Shown: positions 6,310 through 14,453, counted from the stretch's first letter. The stretch: DNA of 22,190 bases from Burkholderiales bacterium (GCA_027489195.1 JAIYAG010000211.1:1-22190), one strand, 5' to 3'. Translations and numbers: made by a program. The notes: generated by a model from the letters alone, not told the origin.

Positions 6310-7557
6310 GTGCTCTATCAGGTTCGTGAAGCGCAGCGCGCTGTCCTCAATCCCCTGTCCAGCTGGGCCGAGGCCATGAGCCAGCTGTACAGCAATCCGT
6401 ACAGCCCGTACGCCTACACGGCCTTCGCGCCACGGATGGCGGCCGGCTTCGAGCTGCTGCATCGGCTCGGCAAGGAGTACGAGAAGCCGGGCTGGGACCT
6501 GAAGACCACCCCGATGGACGGCCACGAGGTCTCCATCGTCGAGCGGATCGAGCTGAGCAAGCCGTTCTGCAACCTCATCCGCTTCGACCGCCTGCTGCCC
6601 AAGGCGCTCGAGGCCCGCAAGGCCGACCCGGTCGTGCTGGTGGTCGCGCCGCTGTCCGGCCACCACGCGACGCTGCTGCGCGACACCGTGCGGGCCCTGC
6701 TGCCGGATCACAACGTCTACGTCACCGACTGGCTCGATGCACGGATGGTGTCGGTCTCGCAGGGTCCGTTCCACCTGCACGACTACGTCGCCTACGTCGC
6801 GCAGTTCATCCGTCACCTCGGGCCGGACGTGCACCTGATCTCGGTATGCCAGCCGACGGTGCCGGTCATGGCCGCGGTGTCGCTGATGTCGACGCTCGAC
6901 GACCCGAAGCTGCCGAAGACGATGACGATGATGGGCGGGCCCATCGACACCCGCAAGAGCCCGACGCAGGTGAACAACCTCGCCACCGAGAAGTCATTCA
7001 CCTGGTTCGAGCGGACCGTGATCTACCGCGTGCCGGGCAAGTACCCCGGCGCCGGACGCTCGGTCTACCCGGGCTTCCTGCAGCACGCGGGCTTCGTCGC
7101 GATGAACCCCGATCGCCATGCCGAGTCGCACTGGGACTTCTACATGAACCTGGTGCGCGGCGGCGACGAGGATGCCGAGAGCCACCGCAAGTTCTACGAC
7201 GAGTACAACGCGGTGCTGGACCTGCCGGCCGAGTATTACCTGGACACCATCAAGACGGTGTTCCAGGAGCACCGGCTGCCGCTCGGGACCTGGGAGATGC
7301 CCTTCGAGGGCCGCACGATGCTCGTGGCGCCCGAGGACATCCGCAAGGTCGCGCTGTTCTCGATCGAGGGCGAGCTCGACGACATCTCGGGCGTGGGCCA
7401 GACGAGCGCCGCGCTCGACCTGTGCCGCAACCTGCCGAAGAAGATGAAGCGGCAGATGGTCGCGCAGGGAGCCGGGCACTACGGCATCTTCGCCGGCCGC
7501 CGCTGGCGTGAGATCATCTGCCCGCAGATCCGCGACTTCATCCGCGAGCACGCCTGA
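6310..7557 (+). CDS. phaZ: Intracellular polyhydroxybutyrate depolymerase PhaZ
   Basis: Degrades stored PHB granules inside the cell by thiolysis or hydrolysis with a cysteine nucleophile. The 415-residue product follows Ralstonia eutropha PhaZ1 along its whole length, including VVLVVAPLSGHHATLLRDTV and FLQHAGFVAMNPDRH. The expected triad is present: C180 in SVCQPTVPV, the EGELDD aspartate (D357), and H390 in AGHYGIFAGRRWRE. I place the start at the GTG at 6310 because it gives the family N-terminus (MLYQ) and has GGAG eight bases upstream. The frame is open further upstream, but that stretch contains the promoter. The stop overlaps the apparent CTG start of the next gene. The promoter carries a PhaR-like operator, so expression probably follows polymer content. 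Confidence in function is high. Confidence 0.96.
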   Translation: MLYQVREAQRAVLNPLSSWAEAMSQLYSNPYSPYAYTAFAPRMAAGFELLHRLGKEYEKPGWDLKTTPMDGHEVSIVERIELSKPFCNLIRFDRLLPKALEARKADPVVLVVAPLSGHHATLLRDTVRALLPDHNVYVTDWLDARMVSVSQGPFHLHDYVAYVAQFIRHLGPDVHLISVCQPTVPVMAAVSLMSTLDDPKLPKTMTMMGGPIDTRKSPTQVNNLATEKSFTWFERTVIYRVPGKYPGAGRSVYPGFLQHAGFVAMNPDRHAESHWDFYMNLVRGGDEDAESHRKFYDEYNAVLDLPAEYYLDTIKTVFQEHRLPLGTWEMPFEGRTMLVAPEDIRKVALFSIEGELDDISGVGQTSAALDLCRNLPKKMKRQMVAQGAGHYGIFAGRRWREIICPQIRDFIREHA

Positions 7558-8264
7558 AGCCCCACGCCCCGATCCAGAACGCCTCCCCGAGCGCCGCGCC
7601 CGACACCGTCGACGCGGCGCTCGTCGCTCGCATCGACGCGATCGACGCGCTGCTGCCCCAGACCCAGTGCACGAAGTGCGGCCACGGCGGCTGCCTGCCC
7701 TATGCGCGCGCCATCGTCGCCGACGGCGCACCGATCGACCGCTGCCCGCCGGGCGGCGCGGTCGGTATCGTGCTGCTCGCGGCCGCGACCGGGCGGCCGG
7801 TCGTGCCCGCGGTCGACCCGGCCTGCGGCACCGAGCAGCCGCGGCGCATCGCGCGCATCGTCGCCGAGCTGTGCATCGGCTGCACCAAGTGCATCCAGGC
7901 CTGCCCGGTCGACGCGATCGCGGGCGCGCCCCGGCGCCTGCACGCGGTGATCCCCGAGCTGTGCAGCGGCTGCGACCTGTGCGTCGCGCCCTGCCCGGTC
8001 GACTGCATCGAGATGATCGAGCCGCCGCCGGCGCTCGCCGCCTGGTCGCTCGGCGACGCCGACGCCGCACGCACCCGCCATCGCCAGCGTGCGCGGCGCC
8101 TGGAGCGGGTGGCTGCCGAGGACCTCGAGCGTCATGCCGACGAGGCGCATGCAAAGCTCGATGCGCTGGCGGCCGAGCCGCAGGACGCCGCCGTGCTGCG
8201 CAAGCGCGCGACCGTCGAGGCCGCGATCGCGCGGGCGCGCGCCCGGCTGGAGGCGCCCCGATGA
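7554..8264 (+). CDS. rnfB: RnfB-type electron-transfer Fe-S protein without membrane anchor, apparent CTG start
   Basis: A soluble protein of about 236 residues. An RnfB-type 4Fe-4S domain has C39, C42, C47 and C64 (CTKCGHGGC...RCPPGG). Two ferredoxin motifs follow: C107/C110/C113/C117 (CIGCTKCIQACP) and C137/C140/C143/C147 (CSGCDLCVAPCP). The C-terminal 80 residues are charged and probably helical. It lacks the N-terminal membrane helix of classical RnfB, and no other rnf gene is in the window, which is usual for the betaproteobacterial rnfB-nth pair. The frame opens after a stop at 7509-7511 and contains no ATG, GTG or TTG before C39. A GTG at 7770 would remove the first cluster domain. The best start is CTG at 7554, overlapping the phaZ stop (CTGA). 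The gene overlaps nth by ATGA. Its electron partner is unknown. Confidence 0.88.
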   Translation: MKPHAPIQNASPSAAPDTVDAALVARIDAIDALLPQTQCTKCGHGGCLPYARAIVADGAPIDRCPPGGAVGIVLLAAATGRPVVPAVDPACGTEQPRRIARIVAELCIGCTKCIQACPVDAIAGAPRRLHAVIPELCSGCDLCVAPCPVDCIEMIEPPPALAAWSLGDADAARTRHRQRARRLERVAAEDLERHADEAHAKLDALAAEPQDAAVLRKRATVEAAIARARARLEAPR

Positions 8265-8950
8265 AGGTGGCCGACCGCATCGAGCTGTTCACCCGGCTGC
8301 AGGCGGGCAACCCGACGCCCACGACCGAGCTCGAGTACACGACGCCCTTCGAGCTGCTCGCAGCGGTGCTGCTGTCGGCGCAGGCGACCGACCGCGGCGT
8401 GAACGCCGCCACGCGCAAGCTCTTCCCGGTCGCGAACACGCCGGCCGCGATCCTCGCGCTCGGCGTGGAGGGCCTCGAGTCCTACATCAGGACGATCGGG
8501 CTGTACCACTCCAAGGCGAAGCACCTGATCGAGGCCTGCCGCATCCTCGTAGAGGTCCACGGCGGTGAGGTGCCCCGCGACCGCGAAGCGCTCGAGCACC
8601 TGCCGGGCGTGGGCCGCAAGACCGCCAACGTCGTGCTGAACACCGCGTTCGGCGAGCCGACGATCGCAGTGGACACGCACATCTTCCGCGTCTCGAACCG
8701 CCTGAAGCTCGCGGTCGGCAAGACCCCGCTCGCGGTCGAGACCGGCCTGATGAAGGCGGTGCCTCCCGCGTTCAGGCAGGATGCGCATCACTGGCTGATC
8801 CTGCACGGGCGCTACGTCTGCAAGGCGCTCAAGCCGGAGTGCTGGCGCTGTCCGGTGGCCGACCTGTGCCCGTACCGACCCAAGACGCCCGCCCCCGGCA
8901 CCTCGCCGGTCCGCAAGTCACCGAAACGCGATGTTCAACCCGAGTCGTGA
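8261..8950 (+). CDS. nth: Endonuclease III (DNA glycosylase/AP lyase)
   Basis: Base-excision repair enzyme that removes oxidised pyrimidines and cleaves abasic sites. The 229-residue protein keeps E. coli numbering for key residues. The helix-hairpin-helix LPGVGRKTANVVLN contains catalytic K120, and VDTHIFRVSNRL contains D138. The [4Fe-4S] ligands are C187, C194, C197 and C203 (C-x6-C-x2-C-x5-C). A basic, proline-rich tail of about 20 residues extends beyond the E. coli length of 211. The ATG overlaps the rnfB stop (ATGA), and the 3' end overlaps the next gene by 20 bases. The Fe-S protein encoded upstream could plausibly help keep the cluster in a given redox state, but that is speculation. 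Identity is secure. Confidence 0.97.
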   Translation: MKVADRIELFTRLQAGNPTPTTELEYTTPFELLAAVLLSAQATDRGVNAATRKLFPVANTPAAILALGVEGLESYIRTIGLYHSKAKHLIEACRILVEVHGGEVPRDREALEHLPGVGRKTANVVLNTAFGEPTIAVDTHIFRVSNRLKLAVGKTPLAVETGLMKAVPPAFRQDAHHWLILHGRYVCKALKPECWRCPVADLCPYRPKTPAPGTSPVRKSPKRDVQPES

Positions 8951-9371
8951 CGATGTCCGCAGGTTCTTCTGCGACGCCTGGCGCAAGCACGGCGAGTCGG
9001 CCCCTCTGACGCCGCTCGAGACGATCGCCGCCGACTGGATCGGGCGACATCCCGAGTACCACGCGCTGCTGGCCGATCCGCAGGCCGCGCTCGGCGCGGA
9101 GTTCCCGCCCGAGGCGGGCCGCTCCAACCCGTTCCTGCACCTCGGCCTGCACCTGTCGCTGGTCGAGCAGCTGCAGATCGACCAGCCCCCGGGCATCCGC
9201 GACGCCTTCCAGGTGCTGCTGCGGGCGACCGGCGACGAACACGAGGCCGCGCACCGGGCGATCGACGCACTGGCCGAGACGATCTGGGAAGCGCAGCGCG
9301 ACCGCAGCCCGCCGTCGAACGAGCGCTACCTCGAGCGGCTGCGCCGCGCCGCCGGCCTGCCCGGGCCGTGA
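8931..9371 (+). CDS. DUF1841 family protein
   Basis: A 146-residue soluble protein of unknown function, recognised as DUF1841 by its start (FNPSRDDVRRFFCDAWRKH) and the central segment NPFLHLGLHLSLVEQLQIDQP. The family is small and mostly proteobacterial, and I know of no biochemical role. No signal peptide, membrane segment or metal motif is seen; predicted structure is largely helical. The ATG at 8931 lies inside the last 20 bases of nth, so the two are translationally coupled and probably in one transcript with phaZ and rnfB. That link is consistent with, but does not show, a role in DNA repair or housekeeping. Confidence 0.88.
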   Translation: MFNPSRDDVRRFFCDAWRKHGESAPLTPLETIAADWIGRHPEYHALLADPQAALGAEFPPEAGRSNPFLHLGLHLSLVEQLQIDQPPGIRDAFQVLLRATGDEHEAAHRAIDALAETIWEAQRDRSPPSNERYLERLRRAAGLPGP

Positions 9372-9412
9372 AACTCGGCAGGGGCTCCACAGGCGGGCCG
9401 GTCGCACGTTTC

Positions 9413-9421
9413 TGATACGCT
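9413..9421 (+). promoter_or_regulatory. Weak candidate extended -10 element ahead of the DUF47-pit genes
   Basis: TGATACGCT fits the TG-N-TAnnnT pattern of an extended -10 box and lies about 33 bases before the ATG at 9454, in the only gap (82 bases) upstream of this operon. No clear -35 box was found, so the call is tentative. Confidence 0.2.
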
Positions 9422-9453
9422 CCGCCCGCCCTGTCCTCCGACCGGATCCCGTC

Positions 9454-10089
9454 ATGCTCGGCCGCCTGATGCCCCGCGAGGGCCGCTTCTTCGACCTGTT
9501 CAACGCCCATGCGGAGCGCATCGTCGAGGGCGCGGCCCATCTGGTGCACCTGATGCAGCACTACGACGACGAGGCCACGCGCCAGTCCGAGCTGCAGGAG
9601 ATCGACCGGATCGAGACCTCGGCGGACAAGATCGCGCACGAGACCTTCGCGCTGCTGCACAAGACCTTCATCACGCCGTTCGACCGCGAGGACATCCACC
9701 AGCTGATCTCGCGGATGGACGACATCCTCGACCTGACGCAGGACGTCGCCGAGTCGGTGATGCTCTACGACATCCAGGCGGTCACGCCCGAGGCGATCCA
9801 GCTCGCGCAGCTGTCGCAGATGTGCTGCGAGCGGGTGCGCAGCGCGGTCGCGATGCTGACCAACATGGACAACGCCGAGGCGATCCTGAAGCTGTGCAGC
9901 GAGATCGACCAGCTCGAGTCGGATGCGGACCGGGTGATGCGTTCGGCGATGTCGAAGCTGTTCCGCGACGAGTCGGACGTGCGCCAGGTCATCAAGCTCA
10001 AGGCGATCTACGAGCTGCTGGAGTCGCTGACCGACAAGTGCGAGGACGTGGCCAACATCCTAGAAGGCGTGGTCCTCGAGAATGCCTGA
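9454..10089 (+). CDS. DUF47 / PhoU-like phosphate transport accessory protein
   Basis: A 211-residue all-helical protein of the DUF47 (TIGR00153) family, which resembles PhoU and is regularly encoded just before PiT transporters. Such proteins are thought to modulate phosphate uptake by the partner transporter. The sequence begins with the typical FFDLFNAHAERIVEGAAHLV and carries the two repeated acidic segments EIDRIETSADKIAHE (about residues 49-63) and EIDQLESDADRVM (about 150-162). PhoU-family proteins use comparable repeated acidic motifs for metal binding. No signal or membrane segment is present. The pit gene starts 33 bases downstream, so an operon is likely. An ATG at residue 6 is an alternative start. 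Confidence 0.92.
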   Translation: MLGRLMPREGRFFDLFNAHAERIVEGAAHLVHLMQHYDDEATRQSELQEIDRIETSADKIAHETFALLHKTFITPFDREDIHQLISRMDDILDLTQDVAESVMLYDIQAVTPEAIQLAQLSQMCCERVRSAVAMLTNMDNAEAILKLCSEIDQLESDADRVMRSAMSKLFRDESDVRQVIKLKAIYELLESLTDKCEDVANILEGVVLENA

Positions 10090-10122
10090 GCCGCGGGCCC
10101 TCGCCGCATCGGAGGCTCGCCG

Positions 10123-11127
10123 ATGAACGACCTGACCATGGGCTTCGGCGTCCTGGTCTTCCTGGTCGTGCTCGCGCTCGCGTTCGACTTCATGAACGGC
10201 TTCCACGACGCCGCGAACTCGATCGCCACCGTCGTCTCCACCGGCGTGCTCAGGCCCTACCACGCGGTGCTGTGGGCGGCGTTCTTCAACGTGCTGGCCT
10301 ATGCGCTGTTCGAGCTCAAGGTCGCGGCGACCGTGGGCAAGGGCATCGTCGACGTGACGGTCGTCGACCACTACGTGATCTTCGGCGCGCTGGTGGGCGC
10401 GCTCGCCTGGAACTTCGTCACCTGGTGGTTCGGCATCCCCTCGAGCTCCTCGCACGCACTGATCGGCGGGCTGATGGGCGCGACGATCGCCAAGGCCGGC
10501 GTCGATGCACTGATCGCCTCGGGCATCCTGACGGTCGCCGCCTTCATCCTGGTGTCGCCGCTGCTCGGCTTCATGCTCGGCGCGCTGCTGATGCTGGTCG
10601 TCTCGTGGTTGTGCCGCAGCTCGTCGCCGCGCCGCATCGACCGCTGGTTCCGCCGGCTGCAGCTGGCCTCGTCGGCGATGTACAGCATCGGCCACGGCAG
10701 CAACGACGCGCAGAAGACGATGGGCATCATCTGGCTGCTGCTGATCGCCGCGGGCGCGACCACGCCCGATCACCTGCCGGGTTGGGTGGTCGCGGCCTGC
10801 TACCTCGCGCTGGGCTTCGGCACGCTGTTCGGCGGCTGGCGGATCGTGAAGACGATGGGCCAGAAGATCACGAAGCTGCGCCCGGTGGGCGGGTTCTGCG
10901 CGGAGACGGGCGGTGCGATCACGCTGTTCATCGCGACCGCCGGCGGCATCCCGGTCTCGACCACGCAGACCATCACCGGCGCCATCGTCGGCGTCGGCTC
11001 GGCGCGCAAGTTCTCGGCGGTCCGCTGGGGCCTGGCCGGCAGCATCGTCTGGGCCTGGGTGCTGACCATCCCGGCGAGCGCCGTGATGGCGGCCTTCGGC
11101 TGGGCGATCGGCCGGATGGTGCTGTAG
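10123..11127 (+). CDS. pit: PiT-family low-affinity inorganic phosphate transporter
   Basis: Integral inner-membrane protein of 334 residues that should take up phosphate with a cation. The duplicated PiT signature is visible: GFHDAANSI at residues 26-34 in the first half and GHGSNDAQK at 190-198 in the second, each within hydrophobic helices. About ten membrane segments can be read. The length suits the short bacterial PiT group rather than the 499-residue E. coli PitA with its large central loop. The ATG is supported by GGAGG eight bases upstream (10111-10115). It follows the DUF47 gene closely and is followed eight bases later by an alpha/beta-hydrolase gene, so all three are probably co-transcribed. 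Transporter family is secure; substrate preference is inferred from the family. Confidence 0.95.
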   Translation: MNDLTMGFGVLVFLVVLALAFDFMNGFHDAANSIATVVSTGVLRPYHAVLWAAFFNVLAYALFELKVAATVGKGIVDVTVVDHYVIFGALVGALAWNFVTWWFGIPSSSSHALIGGLMGATIAKAGVDALIASGILTVAAFILVSPLLGFMLGALLMLVVSWLCRSSSPRRIDRWFRRLQLASSAMYSIGHGSNDAQKTMGIIWLLLIAAGATTPDHLPGWVVAACYLALGFGTLFGGWRIVKTMGQKITKLRPVGGFCAETGGAITLFIATAGGIPVSTTQTITGAIVGVGSARKFSAVRWGLAGSIVWAWVLTIPASAVMAAFGWAIGRMVL

Positions 11128-11135
11128 GCGAATCG

Positions 11136-11819
11136 ATGGCCGACGAACCGCGCCCCGAACAGGTCTGGCTGGAGCTGCCGCCCATCTCGGCGAACGCGCC
11201 GCGCCGCCTGCTGGTCTTCCTGCACGGCGCGGGCTCATCGCCCGAGACCTTCGCGCCGGTGGCGATCGCCTGGCAGCTCAAGTTCCCCGGTGCCACGGCC
11301 GTGCTGCTGCAGGGCGTGCGCCGCTTCGGCGCCGTGGCCGACTGGTTCGACCCCGCCGGGCGCGACACCCGCGGCGCGCTGCATCTGGACGAGGTCGTCG
11401 GCACGGTCGGCGGGCGCATCGCCGGCCTGCAGGCGACGCTCGGCATCGGCCCCGCCGAGACCGTGGCGATCGGTTTCGGCCAGGGCGCGACGCTGGCGCT
11501 CGAGCTCGCACGCGCCCCGTCCGGCGTCGCGTCGATCGTCGTGGCCTACGCCGGGCGGCTCGCCCGGCCGCTGGACGGCGCCGAGCGCATCGGCGCGACC
11601 GTGCACCTGATCCACGGCGAGTTCGACAGCGTCGTGCCCGCGGTCCACGCGGGCCGCGCATACCGCGGCCTGCGCGCGCTGGGCACCGACGTGACGCTCG
11701 ACATCGTCGAGGACGAGGCGCACACCATCGGCCAGGAAATGGTGAACCTGGGCACCACGCGGGTCATGCAGACGGTGTTCCGCGGCCGGGCGCCGGCCAG
11801 GCGGACCACGCTGCACTGA
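11136..11819 (+). CDS. Phospholipase/carboxylesterase-family alpha/beta-hydrolase lacking the nucleophile serine
   Basis: A 227-residue protein of the bacterial carboxylesterase/YpfH group. The oxyanion segment FLHGAGSSPETF (about residues 28-39), the acid D164 in HGEFDSVVP and the histidine H196 in EDEAHTIGQEM fit the family triad. The nucleophile elbow, normally GFSQG, reads GFGQG: residue 115 is glycine, encoded by GGC at 11478-11480. The frame is intact and the rest looks conserved, so this is not an obviously decayed gene. As read, it should not work as a serine esterase; it may have a non-catalytic role, or the base may be a sequencing error. No signal peptide is seen. It starts eight bases after pit and ends convergent with the MFS gene. 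Fold assignment is strong; activity is doubtful. Confidence 0.87.
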   Translation: MADEPRPEQVWLELPPISANAPRRLLVFLHGAGSSPETFAPVAIAWQLKFPGATAVLLQGVRRFGAVADWFDPAGRDTRGALHLDEVVGTVGGRIAGLQATLGIGPAETVAIGFGQGATLALELARAPSGVASIVVAYAGRLARPLDGAERIGATVHLIHGEFDSVVPAVHAGRAYRGLRALGTDVTLDIVEDEAHTIGQEMVNLGTTRVMQTVFRGRAPARRTTLH

Positions 11820-11885
11820 CGCACAGGGCGGCCTGCCGGCGAGGGCGCGGCGGGCTGGTCCTCAGGCAGACCCCAACACCGACCC

Positions 11886-13115
11886 TCAGGCCGGCACAGG
11901 CCCCCGGGCGGTCACGGGCCGCTGGTCGATCGGCGCGTGCATGACCGCGGCGAATGCCCCGAACGCGATCACCAGGATCCAGGCCCAGTCGTACGAGCCG
12001 GTCGCATCGAAGATCCGCCCACCGAGCCACGCGCCGAGGAAGCTGCCGATCTGGTGGCCGAAGAAGATCACGCCGCCGAGCAGCCCCAGGTGGCGCACCC
12101 CGTACATCTGGCCGACGAGACCGGTGGTGAGCGGTACGGTCGACAGCCAGAACAGACCCATCGCGGCCGCGAACAGCCACACCGACCACACCGACAGCGG
12201 CGCGAGCAGGAAGGTGATCATCACCAGCGATCGCGCGACGTAGATGCCGGACAGCAGCCACTTCTTCGAGAAGCGCACGCCGAGCCAGCCGGCCGACAGG
12301 CAGCCCACCACGTTGAACAGCCCGACGATCGCGATCGCCTGGGCGCCGAGCGACAGCGGCATGCCCTTGTCGGCGAGGTAGGCCGGCAGGTGCAGGCCGA
12401 TGAACACCACCTGCAGGCCACAGACGAAGTAGCCCCAGAACAGCAGGTGGAAGCTGCGATCGCCGAGCGCCTCGCGCATCGCCTCGCCGAGCGTGCTGCT
12501 GCCTGCAGCGCGTGCGCCGGCCTCGCGGTCGCCCCGCACGCCCAGGGCCAGCAGCAGGATCAGCGCCACGACGATCGCATGGCCGTAGACCGCGCCCTGC
12601 CAGCCGAAGACACGGATCGCCTCGGCGGTCGAGGGCAGGAACAGGAACTGGCCGAACGAGCCGGCCGCGGTGCCGATGCCGAACGCCCAGGTGCGCCGCT
12701 CGGGCGGCACCAGCTTGCCGACCGCGGCGAACACGATGCCGAACGCGGTGCCGCCGACGCCGAGGCCCACCAGCACGCCACCGGTCAGCGACAGCATGGT
12801 GCCGGTGGTGGCCACCGCCATGCCGAGAAAGCCGAGCACGTAGAGCACCGCGCCCAGCATGAGGGTGCGCATCGCGCCCCAGCGGTCGGCCATCGCGCCG
12901 AGCAGCATCGCGCCGGTGCCCCAGACGATGTTCTGGATCGCGACCGCGAAGCCGAAGGTCTCGCGCGACCAGCCGCGCGCCTGGGTCATCTCGGGCAGGA
13001 ACAGCCCCCAGGACGAGCGCGCGCCGTTCGACAGCAGGAGGATAAGGCAGGCGAAGACGAGGACCGTCATCCAGCCCGCCGCGGGCGCGGCGGGCGCGTT
13101 CCGATCAGAGGCCAC
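11886..13115 (-). CDS. Major facilitator superfamily (MFS) transporter
   Basis: A 409-residue inner-membrane transporter with about twelve hydrophobic segments. The loop 2-3 signature appears as GAMADRWGAMRTLMLG, the family's DRxG motif. The overall pattern resembles MFS proteins of the oxalate:formate antiporter/monocarboxylate type, for example LLSNGARSSWGLFLPEM in the first helix region. I would not name a substrate from this. The start is the GTG at 13115, which overlaps the last 11 bases of hemL and has AAGG a few bases upstream. An ATG at 13070 (residue 16) is an alternative without a clear ribosome binding site. The overlap implies translation coupled to hemL, which does not by itself mean that it carries a haem precursor. 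Confidence 0.9.
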   Translation of the reverse strand: MASDRNAPAAPAAGWMTVLVFACLILLLSNGARSSWGLFLPEMTQARGWSRETFGFAVAIQNIVWGTGAMLLGAMADRWGAMRTLMLGAVLYVLGFLGMAVATTGTMLSLTGGVLVGLGVGGTAFGIVFAAVGKLVPPERRTWAFGIGTAAGSFGQFLFLPSTAEAIRVFGWQGAVYGHAIVVALILLLALGVRGDREAGARAAGSSTLGEAMREALGDRSFHLLFWGYFVCGLQVVFIGLHLPAYLADKGMPLSLGAQAIAIVGLFNVVGCLSAGWLGVRFSKKWLLSGIYVARSLVMITFLLAPLSVWSVWLFAAAMGLFWLSTVPLTTGLVGQMYGVRHLGLLGGVIFFGHQIGSFLGAWLGGRIFDATGSYDWAWILVIAFGAFAAVMHAPIDQRPVTARGPVPA

Positions 13116-14382
13116 GGAACGCCTTGCGGGCCTGCTCGAGGGTGAAGTCGATCTCGGCGTCGCCGTGCGCCGACGAGAAGAAGAACGCCTCGACCGTGGA
13201 CGGCGGGAAGTAGACGCCGGCCTCGAGCATGCGGTGGTAGAAGCGCTTGAAGCGCTCGGCGTCCTGCGTCATCACCTCGGCGAAGCTGCGCGGCGGCGCT
13301 TCCATCATGTACATGCCGGCCATCGTGCCGCAGTGCTGCGCGCTGAAGGTCACGCCCGCCTCCTTGGCCGCGTCGCGCAGCCCGGCGACCAGGCGCCCGA
13401 GGCGCGCCGACAGCGCGTCGTGGAAGCCCGGGACCGAGATCAGCTCGAGGGTCGCGAGGCCGGCGGCCATCGCGATCGGGTTGCCCGACAGCGTGCCCGC
13501 CTGGTAGACGGGGCCGAGCGGCGCCATCATGTCCATCACCTTGCCCGGGCCGCCGATCGCGCCGACCGGCATGCCGCCGCCGATCACCTTGCCGAATGCG
13601 GTCATGTCGGGCGTCACGCCGCTGACCTGCTGCATGCCGCCGAGCGCGACCCGGAAGCCCGTCATCACCTCGTCGAAGATCAGCAGCGAGCCGTCGGCCG
13701 AGCAGATCTCGCGCAGGCCCTCGAGGAAGCCCGGCTGCGGCAGGATCAGGTTCATGTTGCCGGCGGCCGGCTCGACCATCACGCAGGCGATCTCGCCCGG
13801 ATGCGCGTCGAACAGCGTCTTCACGCTGGCCAGGTCGTTGAACTGCGCGATCAGCGTGTGCTTGACGAGGTCCGCGGGCACGCCCGCCGAGCTCGGCTGG
13901 CCGAACGCCAGCGCGCCGCTGCCGGCCTTGACCAGCAGGCTGTCGGCGGTGCCGTGGTAGCAGCCCTCGAACTTCAGGATCTTGGTGCGGCCGGTGAAGC
14001 CGCGCGCCAGCCGCAGGGCCGACATCGCGGCCTCGGTGCCGGAGCTGGTGAAGCGCACCCGCTCGACGTGCGGGAACAGCGCGCAGATCTTCTCGGCGAG
14101 CTCGGTCTCCATCACGTTCGGCGCACCGTACGACAGGCCGCGGCCGGCCGCCTCGCGCACGCGCTCGAGCACCAGCGGGTGGGAGTGGCCGACGATCATC
14201 GGGCCCCACGAGCCCAGGTAGTCGACGTAGCGCGTGCCCTCGACGTCCCACATGTAGGCGCCCTCGGCGCGGGCGATGAACCGCGGCGTGCCGCCGATGG
14301 CGCGGAACGCCCGGACCGCCGAGTTCACGCCGCCGACCAGCACCTCTTTTGCACGGTCGAATTCCTGCTGGTTGGTGGCCAT
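13105..14382 (-). CDS. hemL: Glutamate-1-semialdehyde 2,1-aminomutase
   Basis: Converts glutamate-1-semialdehyde into 5-aminolevulinate with pyridoxal phosphate, in the C5 route of tetrapyrrole synthesis. The 425-residue protein (E. coli: 426) has the PLP lysine at K265 in TAFGKVIGGGMPVGAIGG, the LIFDEVMTGFR motif, and the N-terminal VPGGVNSPVRAF-like signature in the form VGGVNSAVRAF. It is a class-III aminotransferase fold acting in the cytosol. The ATG at 14382 is preceded by a short leader facing the divergent crotonase gene. An MFS gene overlaps its 3' end by 11 bases. Identity is secure. Confidence 0.97.
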   Translation of the reverse strand: MATNQQEFDRAKEVLVGGVNSAVRAFRAIGGTPRFIARAEGAYMWDVEGTRYVDYLGSWGPMIVGHSHPLVLERVREAAGRGLSYGAPNVMETELAEKICALFPHVERVRFTSSGTEAAMSALRLARGFTGRTKILKFEGCYHGTADSLLVKAGSGALAFGQPSSAGVPADLVKHTLIAQFNDLASVKTLFDAHPGEIACVMVEPAAGNMNLILPQPGFLEGLREICSADGSLLIFDEVMTGFRVALGGMQQVSGVTPDMTAFGKVIGGGMPVGAIGGPGKVMDMMAPLGPVYQAGTLSGNPIAMAAGLATLELISVPGFHDALSARLGRLVAGLRDAAKEAGVTFSAQHCGTMAGMYMMEAPPRSFAEVMTQDAERFKRFYHRMLEAGVYFPPSTVEAFFFSSAHGDAEIDFTLEQARKAFRGL

Positions 14383-14412
14383 CGCGTTCGAGCTCCCTGT
14401 TTTCGGTCGGGC

Positions 14413-14420
14413 AGTATAGT
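14413..14420. promoter_or_regulatory. Overlapping divergent -10 boxes between hemL and the crotonase gene
   Basis: In the 71-base gap the only AT-rich core is AGTATAGT. It gives TATAGT (14415-14420) for the plus strand and TATACT (14418-14413) for the minus strand, each placing a start about 25 bases before its gene. Clear -35 boxes were not found on either side. If both are used, the two genes would compete for RNA polymerase. Confidence 0.3.
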
Positions 14421-14453
14421 ACCCGTCACGTCCGCCCTGCCCCCCGACCGACC

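Noticed and set aside
7508..8260. A long N-terminal extension of endonuclease III in its own frame
   Set aside because: The nth frame is open back to 7508, but this region encodes RnfB in another frame, and Nth homologues start at the ATG at 8261, which gives exact E. coli numbering of catalytic residues.
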